DNA of 64,000 nt from Dolomedes plantarius (Eukaryota > Arthropoda > Arachnida > Araneae > Dolomedidae), in contig OU015495.1 of assembly GCA_907164885.2 (NCBI GenBank), forward strand, positions 210,812,092 through 210,876,091. The letters run 5' to 3'. The notes under the pieces are model-generated. The model saw only the letters and a list, made by a program, of their open reading frames with translations. It was not told where the DNA came from and made no database searches. A program made the translations under genes and the position numbers. Positions 49,588 through 61,300 of this stretch are shown one piece after another (position 1 is the first letter of the stretch; the number at the start of each line of letters is the position of its first letter).

Positions 49588-49593
49588 TTTATT
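49588..49593 (-). terminator. MRPL3 polyadenylation signal
   Basis: AATAAA on - lies about 31 bp after the stop codon. A short 3' UTR is implied. Confidence 0.6.
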
Positions 49594-49624
49594 ATACTAA
49601 GGCTATAAAATTTACAAAAAAATT

Positions 49625-52600
49625 TCAATCTTTCTCAACATCCTCTTCTAGTGTTATAGATGGCTCTGAGAAAGTATGCAAATCTTCAGCATACAGATCT
49701 TCAGGAAGAGGTTCTGTAGCATCCTCAGGATAAAATGTAGGAAATGGTGGAGGGTTTTCTTCCTTATGGTTTTTCTTAGCTACATAAGAGTCATAAATAG
49801 TACAATAATTTCCATTGATTCCAGGTACTCCAAGTCCATGAACATATAGAATGTTATATTTTGTATTTATTCTCCAAATCTAAAATAACATAAGATAACA
49901 GAAATTAGCAAATCCAGTAATTCACAACAAACTGATAAGATTTATAATGAATCAAATTTCTGCTATTCAAGTTATTAATCTGGGGCCATGGCACATAACA
50001 CATAATGGACCTATGAACTTTATTGCATGTATATTTTGTAGGAAATTGAATTTAACTAATTTTAAAAGAGCATTATTGTAACTGAATCAGGATAAACAAA
50101 GCCTTCTACTTTAAACAGTATGACACAGCGATAGAAAGATACTGAAAAATAATTCTTGTATCAATCATAATTTAATTTAGACTAAAATTGAAACTGTATC
50201 GAGTTTGAATCTTTCATATGCATGAAATTAGTGATAGACAAAGCATTCAGTCATTTGATATTGCAATTTTGGAAAGTCAGGAAGTGCAGTTCCAGTATGA
50301 TTCCAATGTGAATGAGAGAGAAAAAAGACAGTCAGCCAAAATCCAGATTTATGAATACAAGCCTGTTTAATTTCTAAGTATGATTGCTTAAGAAAGGTTA
50401 TGAGTTCCATTGAGACTATATCAAGATCCATTGAGAAAGGTTCAGTAGTTAGCTCCCTCAGATAGCTAATGATGGCTTTCTCAACTATTATGAATTGGTA
50501 AAACTAACTATACAGCCTTTGCTTTTTAAGTTGTACCTTCATATTTAATAAAAGACTAATGTTTTTGGCAATCAGGGTAAACAAAGCACTAACAATCAAG
50601 GGATTTTATTAAAACCCTTTAAAAATTTGAGATCAAGTAAACTTAATACAATTACCTCTACAGTGACTGTAGACAATATAGAACTCTGAAATACATACAC
50701 TAAGCAATTACTAAAGATTACAAAAATTGAAATGGATATAGACAGTATAATCAAAATAATTTGCTTGGATTGAAATGTGTATTCATTTTTAATTTTATTG
50801 TGATCATTGTCCTATCACTTACAGCAATGAGTAACAAATACATGGATCTCAATAACCCACAGTACTTGAAAATGAGCACAAAATATAATTTAATACTAAT
50901 AACTGATTAGGGATGCAGATGAATATAAATAAGCCTTACACTAGGCAGATAATGACAGCCAAGTGGGAATCAAGTTGGAATGAATGGTATTTGTGCAAAG
51001 TGAATATGTGAAGACTATTGCAGCAAATCAAGAGATGACAGTATCCAGTTCAGTTTAATTATAAACATAAAAATATGATGACACAAAATGGGTATAAAAT
51101 CAATGGGAAAAAATGTAACTAATTGCCAGGCAAAATGACTATACAAGAGAATTTAATAAGTTAAATAACTTGTATGTTATAAGCAAGTACTAGATTTAAT
51201 AAATAAATAAAATAACAAGTAAGTTGCATGATGTATTCATTAATAAAATGTAGGGTTATCATTAATAAATGATAAGGTGAAGTAAGGTGTAGCTGACGAG
51301 GTGGTGGAAAGTGAAAGGAAGCAACTTTTTAATTCAATGCAAGGTTCAGCTAACATTCTTTGAAAAAAAAAAGTGAATGTATATTCACGAAGTGCTCTCA
51401 ATACAGTATTAAAAGTTATTAAGTCTCAAGAAAACAAACATTTTTATCATTAATAATTTTCAAAAATATATAATTCACACTTATAAAAATTTCTTACTTT
51501 GAAAGCTATTTTTTAATAGCTAATCTGGATAAAGTAAAACTGCTGAACCACATATGATCAAGTAAAATCTTCATATAAGTGTGTGGCATAGTCATAATGA
51601 AACAGGCAAAAAATCACCAGATATGATAACAGAATTCTTTCCCCAATGGGAGGCAACTAGTTTCAGGCCCACAGGTCTCTCAACTCAGGCCTCTGGAGCA
51701 TTAGACGTGATTGTCTCACTCCACAAATTATAAAATGTAGAAGCTTTAACCACCAATTTATTTTTATCTGCATAAATATGGGAGTACAAATATATTTGTT
51801 TCTCAAGTACTTAATTATTTATATGCGTGTGCTAATCATTACTTACTTCATTTATTTACACATTGGGAGGAATTTACCCTCAAAGGTTTGCTTATTGAGA
51901 AAAAAGACATACACACATAGGAAGAAACTTATACGTGCATGCATGTAGCCCTTTATATATTCTGCATTAAAATATCATTAAAAAGCACTAAAATTAGGGG
52001 AGGAGAATAAATGTTTCAGGCCATAAATTAATTTTAATGAAAATAATTGATTAGAAGTGAGTAGGTGAAAAAACCCATCTAATACATTTGCAGTAATAGT
52101 AATTAAATCTTATAGTTATTCCTCATTTATAATGAAAAATAAACATATACATATCATGATATGTATATGCTTATTTTTCATTATTAATGCATAATAATGT
52201 ATAATAAAGTATACATATAAATGCATAATAATGTATGGATGCAAATGCAATTTACAAGTAAAATGCATTTGCATCCATACTAAAATCGCATTAAAGGGTA
52301 AACAAATACTAGTGCAGGTCTATGAATTGAAATATATACACAGTAATTCAATTTTACCATATATAAATATAACTTAAAACAGTTCTTTCCATTACATCTT
52401 TAACAAGCCTTGAGAGAGAGAGAGTCGCAACAGATAGTTACAGATATTGGTAATAAGCAAAAATTATATATATAATAGCCGTTGTCTCTGTATAACACTT
52501 CCGGGCTGTACTCATCTTTCAATGGAAACCCTCAGTAAACAAACGGCTGGTTAGGCTTAATTTCAATTTCAGATGTGGATCAGAATTTTTTCTTACCTAA

Positions 52601-55274
52601 AAACTAATAGCTTCTCCATCAAATCACGTTTGTTCAGCCTATTTTTCTATAAAACATTCAGAACTAAAAAATACTGGATGCTTTTAGCTGTATATTTAAC
52701 AGTTTTTAAAAATCTGTTTACTTTTGCAATGAATTCTGAAAGTAAACAAACTTGAATGTGAATGAATCAAGTAGCTGAAGTATTCATATCGCGTAGTGAT
52801 CTGTATAAAACTGGATGGCAGTCTACTACTCCAATCACATGAAAAACTATATTAATAAAAAATAATGAAAGGGTTGGCTTTTACAAGGTGTGGATTAAAT
52901 GCAATATTGTTAGATAATTCGGGATATTTTTTAACTTTCATATACTTTTTCCATTATGATGTCATTATTAGTATTATGACGTCAAAATGACGGGTTACCT
53001 TCTAGTAATATATAAAAATAAAACATTGTACCTATAATGAAACACTACTTGTAAAAAAAAGCACAGAAATTTTTGAAAAGATCCACTTATGGCATGAAAT
53101 GAGTTTTTTCAAATGGGCTTTCTTGAAGCGAAACAAACCCACACAGGTTTTTATTAGATTAGTCCCATTTTGGCAAATCCTTCTTTTGTAATGACTGGAA
53201 TTTAAACTAACTATAAAAGTATCATTAGAAAAAAAGAATTAACAAATATTGAATAGCATCACAATTTGATGTACAGAAAATAAGGGTAGAAAATGAAATA
53301 ACCATATAATTTACATAATGATGAATGATGAATAGTAGAGGATCTGAACCTACAACTGATTGACCCAACTGGATTGACAAAATGATATTTTGAATTAGAA
53401 GGACTACTTTCAATGATGGTAGAGAGTCTTGAATTTATAGCTCTATTATGTTATGGCACTACCACACAAGTTGTCTATCTTACTAAAATATTTTAATACA
53501 CTCAGACAAATATTTAAGGAACATTTATGAAAGTAGAATTGTTCTGTTCTTAAGATAGGGCAGTTCATCATCGAAGGTAAAAATCGATAGATAGACCAAA
53601 ACAGATTCAAAATCACTGGGGAATTTTGAATGGAAAATATTACACACATATATAATCTGAAATTTGCATTTTAAATTGTGTTACTAATTTTAATAGATTG
53701 TAGAGATTGAAATAAAAACTGCTAGATAAAAGAGTTTTTCCAAATAAAATGAGCAAAACAGAAACTGTTACAGTCTAAAGTAATAATCAAAAGTAAAGTT
53801 CCTTACTTTCAGGCCTGCAATCATTCTATATCGTCCTCCCATCAAGCCAGGCATTTTTTTCCCTTTCCAAACTCCTCGCCTTCTCTGTTAATATAAGCTT
53901 AATTTTCATAATGTTTACAAACAGAAAAACATTAAAGATGAAGTTATGTAAAATGACCACAGTTTGATTAATATGACTTCAAGAGTAACAGTATGTAATT
54001 CAAGAACATTAACTTTTAACACAGGATACTCTATCAAGTATATAAAAAACTTTATCAAGTATATAACCAAAGTTGAAAAAGTGCCAAAAATATTATTATG
54101 AATCAAGAAACAAACTATTGTTGCAATTGGTATTCATCATGCTTGGTGCCAGATAAAAGTAAATAAAAATAATATTGTTAAAAAAATTAATTTCATTTAA
54201 CAAAAATTAATGTAATTATTTCCCTATGTTACTGAAAATTAATATTTATCACTATTCAGTTTCCAAGAAAATATTTAAACATTATGAATCAGATTATCAT
54301 AAATATATGACACCATTTGATGCTTGTATTTTTGGAGGAAAATCTGAACAGAGAAATGCATTATTAACATGCGTTGTAAGATTAGTTGAAAGTCAGAATT
54401 ACAGGTTTTATTTCTATAATTTCGAGTTTTAATCTGTTACAGTTCTCAAACTATCATACACTTCCATTCACTATCATACTATTCCCATTAACACTAATTA
54501 CATCACTAATGCTATACAGTTTATGTAAGAGCTGATAACACGACATTACTCCAAATTTTCAATGGAAAACAACCAGTGGTTAGTATTTATATGATAAAAT
54601 CTAATATATTCTTAAAGTAAATGTAAGTACATGAACTAACATGCATATGCTTATTTAAAAAATATCCTTAACTATAATCCTTAACCGAATAAAGTATAGT
54701 AAAACCTCATTTATCCCAATCAGATTTGTAGACATTTTTATTTAATGTTCACATTAGATAATAATTTTTAACTATGATAGCAAGAACATAACTATAAGTA
54801 CGCCAAATATTCACTTTTAGTTTGATTCAATGTACAATTCCTGCATAGACCAATTCTTTGTTAAGAAATTCTGAGAAAAGTTATTTTTATTTTCTGTAAT
54901 GTCTTGCAAACAATACTATGTGATTTTGTTAAAAAACCTTAGTTTTTTATCATAATAAATTGTAAGAGTGCTTAGTTACGGATTTTGTTTTCCTCATTAC
55001 CCGGGTTATCCAGATTGCCTATGGTCCCAGCTAGTCCGGATAAATGAGGTTCTACTGTACTACAAAATTTTAGATATTACATCTGAGATCACATAAACAT
55101 AGCAGATTAAATGCTTTCATTATATTTATAACTAGGTGAAAACCCGCGCTTCGCTACGGAGTACATTCAAATTAAATACAACGGTCAACGTATTCAATTT
55201 ATGCCAAAAAATAAATATATATATTTATAATAAATGCGATGATCAATGTATACAATTGATGTAAAATATATATC

Positions 55275-55330
<56 letters not shown>

Positions 55331-58300
55331 AAAAATCGTAAGGGATATGCATTTTTTTTAATAATATCCAATCGTCTGCTGCATTAGAAAGAGAAAAAAA
55401 TATTTTTTTTGTCTATTTAGTTGTTACGCACGTGACGATAAATTTATTGAAAGTACCAGAAAAAGAAATCACGTGATCAGCATTTAATAAATTAAATTCT
55501 AAAAATTAATCTTTAAAAATTCACCAAAAATCAGGAAATGGAGATAAAGATTCGATAAAAATTTCATTTTGAAGGAATTTTTATGATCTTTCTCGTGATA
55601 TAAATTTTATAACCCTCAATGTATTATTTTAAATGCAAACGTAAAAAAAGTTTAAAAAACAGCTTAAAAATTTAATTAAAAAAAATCTAAGATGAAATTT
55701 TGAAAAATCTTTCTCAGTGCACCCCTACACTATTAGAAGAATCGCCATGCAAAATTTCAGCCCTTTAGGTCCAGCGGTTTGGTCTGTCCGTTGTATGTCA
55801 GTCAGTCAGTCAGTCAGTGAATGAATGAGTCAGTTACGGAACTGTTTTATATATATAGATAGATATAGATTAAACGTTTGTCACTTGGAGAAACGTTTAA
55901 TTGACAAAACGTTTACAATATAGACGTTTACAATATAAACGTTTATAGATACACATTGGTATCTCAAAATTAGAATAAGAGATGAAATAAAAATACAAAA
56001 ATAAAAAAAGGATTTTAAGTAAAGAATGTTTTTTTAATTATTTTAAGCACCTAAAATAATATTCAAATTAATATTACGTTACTTAATAATTGTGTGCACG
56101 GCCGCCATCTTGGATTTTTTTGCGCCAACTTGGCGATTTTACCGTGTTTTGAGGAGTGGAAAAATTCTCGCCAATGTGTGTTAAGCGGTGTTTTCAAAAC
56201 GCTGGACTTTGATTTTTTTAGCTTTTTTAATAAAAAACACCTGTTTAAATTATGAAACTTAGAAAATTTTTTAAAAAATCATTTAAACGTTGGACTTAGA
56301 TTTATTTTTGGGTTTTTGATAAAAACCACTTTTTTCTGAAAAAGTCATTCTCAAATATTGGAAATTTTGGGTTTTTCTTTTAGCTTTTTTAATAAAAACA
56401 ACCTTTTTAAATTGTGAAACTTAGAAATATTTTTGAAAAATCATTTAATCGTTGGACTGAGATTTTTTTTGGTCATTTTTAATTAAAAACTACCTTTTCA
56501 AATTATGATCCATATGAAAAATTTGGTCAAATGAATTTTACTTACAGATAAAATTTCAATGCCATCTATTCAGTTTGCCCTAACTCTTTGGTTAATAGCA
56601 ATGAATCACCAAAATATTATGCCAATATATTGTTAATTAGAAAAAAATACAGTATTTTCGTACCACCTAAATAACTTGCAATTTAAAAATTCTCTAAAGT
56701 TCAGCTTTGAAAAATGTAAAATAATTACGAACCCATAAATTTATGGTGAGTAACCAGATCCTTTTTTTTTAAAATTATTATTATTATTATAAGGGCATTG
56801 TGGTGATGAAATTTTACTTCAGATTTGACCTTAACCAAATATTTGGTGTATACAATAAAATCGGGACAAGGATTTTTTGACCATTTATCCTGCTGTGTTG
56901 GAAATAAGAAAAAAAAACCATTTTCCTAAACCAATAACTTAACCTTAACTAACTTTTTAACTTAGGTTCCTGGGGAGAGAGAAGTTGAACTTCAGTTATT
57001 TAAATTTATTTGTAATCCACTACAACTTGGAATTATAAAATATTTAAAAATATATTGTATTTAAAATGTATACTGTATTTTACATTTTACGAAAAAATGA
57101 TGGCAGATAATTTTTACTTCAAATAAATGAAATGGTGTATCATTATAGTATACTAATTGACAATCGATAAACAAAATTAAAAGCAACTTAAATTTAATAA
57201 GTTAACGAAAAACTGATAGTGGATTCAAAAATTTTCAACAAAAAGACTCATAGTTTTAAAAATAATTTACTCTTTTGAGTATAGTCAATTTGACTCAGAT
57301 TTCCAGGTCAAGGCCAAGATCTGACCTAAAATTATTATACTGTAATTAAAAGATCACATCAGAAATAACTGTTTGATCTTAAAATTAGAGAATTTGACAT
57401 TGGGTTATTTTTACCAGAACGCAATAATTATCGCCATGCGAAATGCGCCAAACCCTGGCGGAAAAATCCAAGATGGCGGCCGTGCACACAAATCTAGAGT
57501 ATCCCCCCTAACTTTATTTCTACTGATAAGATATACATAATATATAGCCTATGTCCATCTGGAATAATGTACCTTTCAAACAGTGAAAGAATTTTTCAAA
57601 TAGGTGCAGTGGTTCCGGAGATTACCCTCCACGTACAAAATCTGCTCTCTCTTTATATATTAGTATAGATAAAGAATAATACTTAACAAGATTCATACAT
57701 TAAGATAATAATTAGAATTATTTTTAAAAGGTTATAAACACTTTTAGATATAGGTTAATTTTACTTTTAAACCAGTATTGATATATATAATAAAGTTTGA
57801 ACAAATATAAAAAGTTTTAACATACTCCACCACCAATTGTTCCAGTCCTACGATGATTTTTTGTGTTACCATGTGTTGCTGGTCCACCCTTGAATCCCCA
57901 CCTTTTCACAACTCCTTGAAATCCATGATACTTCCTAAAATACCAGTAATACAATTTTATTCTGTACCATAAAATGTGTTTTTTAAAAAAAAGATTTTTT
58001 TTATTTTTTATTTAATGAGAATTCTATGCTATTCTTGAAGAGATGGTTGAAGGGAGAACATTGAACCTCTGAAGATCGAAGATTTATATATATTTTTTAA
58101 TGTAAGTCTCAAACAGCTGGCGGGGGGGAACTCTAGAACATTTATATATAAGCACCTAGAAAATTATAAAGCATTAGAAAGTAATATGTATCTTAAGATT
58201 TATTTATTCCCTGCAAACCTAGGAATCACATGCAATGAACAAAAATGCTTTCACCAAGATATAGGATAGATGATGGAATCTGGTGACAAAAATAACCAAA

Positions 58301-61300
58301 GAACATTACAATCAGAGCTGTCACCTTTAAGAATTTTCTGATAATTTGCAACCCTCCTGATTTCTTAACCAGAAAATTGTTTTCGCTCAGTTTTAAAATT
58401 GATTATGAAATAATTATTATTTAATAAAGAAATAAATCCTAAACATTTATTTGAATTCAGGGAAGCAGAAAACAAAATACAGTGTTTCATAACATTCCAC
58501 AAACTATTATTAATATTTAATGAAATACTGAAAGCTATTTATAATAACAGATGCCAGCCCAGAGGGGGCGGCAACTGGGGCACTTTGCCCCAGGACCCCA
58601 AAAATTTATTTATTAGATTTCCTCAGAAAATATAATGAGAGCAGTGCAATGAAATATAATAATTATGTTAATCATTCATGTAATAAAATTTTAAGTATGA
58701 GTAACTTAATTTGAATGTGTGTTTTCGTCTCTTTCCATTTTTTATTTTTCTTGGGGCCCCCAACAGAAGTTTGCCCCAGGCCCCGTAAAGTCTCTGGGCA
58801 GCCCTGACAGATGCCAGAAAAAAAAAGGTCTTATACATTTTAATATATATTATTAACAGCAACTTGGACATGATTTAAGGTGTTTAGGAAAAGAAAAGTA
58901 ACTTTGTTCAAAACAACAAAAAATTGAAAATTGAGAGTAACAACTTTTCTAACAAAAATATTGATTTTATAACAATCTAATAAAAATGTACATCTGCATT
59001 AATAAGAAAATCTAGTCGCACACACACACATGTATTATATATAGAGAGGGGGGGGGTAGGTACATACAAATAGACTGACAGACAGATGTTCAATATGTTC
59101 AGCTCTTTAATGTATAACTTTTATTTTATTAAAGTAAATCTATTTGGCAGAACTATCAGAGTAGTATCTATAGCCAATTTTTCTTAGATAAAGTTTTCTT
59201 TAATATATTAAAGTTACAGTATATTTTTAGCACCAAAAGAATTTTTTGGTTGCTTAAAGCGTGAAAATATGAAAAAAAAAATTTAAAGAAAATCTGCAGA
59301 TTTTTTTAAAATCTTTGCAGCTAAGGATAGCAAACCACATTACCCATAGATTAAAACTATATTTAAAAAAAAAAAGTCGAGTCCCATAACAGGGTAAGAT
59401 GAAAAAAATATACATTCATTCTATGCTACTTATTGTTACTAGTTACAGTTTTAAAGGCAAAATTAATAGATAACAGTATTTTCAATCCAGAAAACATGAA
59501 AACTGGTAAACCATGCCCATTTAAGAATTAAATAAATAAATAAAATAAAATTTTAAAAAATAAAAATAAATAAATTTAAAAAAAAAAAAAAAAAACCTTT
59601 GTTGCCAGATTTTTTAAATCAGTACAAAAGCATTATAGTAATTACCATATGATACCCATTCAATTGAAGAAAAGTTACATCTTGCTAGTACAAGATAGGA
59701 CAATTAGACAAGAAAAAAGTTTAGATTTGCAATTAATATATTTTACGCACAATAGCACATAGCATCTATACTAAGACTCTTTGTTAGTAGTCTGTAATTC
59801 AATACAGCAAAAGTAGCAAATAATGCCATATACATAACAGTATACAATAACAATGTACTCCAGAATTGAACAGATGCAGAGTAAAGTAAGTGTCATTAAA
59901 ATTGTGCCAGGGATTGTTATGATAGAGGTATATTTTATTATGTTTTATACTGTTATTCCTCATTAAGCCTAGGTGAAAAAAGACAGATTTATTTAAATTT
60001 CATTGCTGCCATCTATTAGCTTTTACTGTGGCAAAACTATTTAATTCAGAAAATAACAACCAAGCTCAGTTATGTAACTGAAAGATAGGGGAGAAAATAG
60101 GAAAACATTGCGATGTATTTTGAAAGATGAAAAATCAACCTTGTTTCATAAATGTTGCCATCAAAAGCATTCATTTATGAAATTAAGTTATTTCACAAGG
60201 TAATGAAGAATTAAATTGTGAATCATGAATTATAAATGAATGGAGAGAAACATTCAGTTAAATTGTTTCAAAACAAACAGTGAATGCAATGGTAGCATTG
60301 ACTGGTCAACATATCCCCCTGACATAAGTTTATAAGATTCTTTTCTGGAAAACAATAGAGAAGGCTTTTGGGAAGTCCTATACTTCCTTTAACATTTTGA
60401 GAAGAATAAGTGTACTTCAAAAGTATACATGGATATTAGTGCTAACTACAACTAGTGCATTACTACACATAACACTTGAGCATTTTAGTGCTTGTGTATT
60501 ACAGTGTTACAGTACTTCTTAACTATCAAAAGACAGGCTTAAGAAATACAACAATCTGCATACAACTTACTTTCATCCCACGATGTCAATATATATATTT
60601 ATATTGAAACCACTAGTCTGAAGAGCTGAACACAACGGATGAAATAATATATTATAAAAAATAAATAAAATCTGAAAGTTCATAATTTTTTTAAAAAATA
60701 AAGCTTAACAAGCAGTATAAGAATGGAGCAGCATAAGTTGAAAAAAAAATGTTACTACACATTGTTACAAAATAGAAATCAGAATTAGAAAAAATTGCCT
60801 TTATTTTAGTAATAATTCTATATTTATGACAGAGAGCTAAACATTACATACATACAAACTGTACAGCATAGATAAGTTTTAGAAGTAATGAAGACTAATG
60901 GCTAAAGTGCAAGTCTATTAAGCTGACAAAATGAAATAAAAAGCAAAAAAATTCTTAAAGGTAATAAAATATTCTTACGTTATTCCTCTGACATTTACAT
61001 AATCCCCAACTCTGAAATGAGTAGCAAATAAAGGAGTGCCTGAAAAGAGAAATTTTAAATCATTTTTTTTCAGAGCATTTTAAAAAATACTAATACTGAA
61101 TTTTATGAAATATTTTTAAAAGATTTAATGTGTATGATTTTTTTAAATAATCATATTTGATTATTTGAACAATATAATCAACTGATCACATTATTTCTCT
61201 TTTAAGCTAACAGTATAGTCTTTCATTAGTTTTTTCCTACTTAATAAAGTCTAAGATGTTCTTTCAAGCATTTTGGGGAAAATTTCATCTATATTAATAA

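Larger units (their letters stand above)
49880..53806 (-). other. Last MRPL3 intron
   Basis: About 3.9 kb, AT-rich. Apart from the palindromes at 52131-52182 and 52233-52280 and a short (GA)n at about 52410, I recognise no element or gene. Confidence 0.7.
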
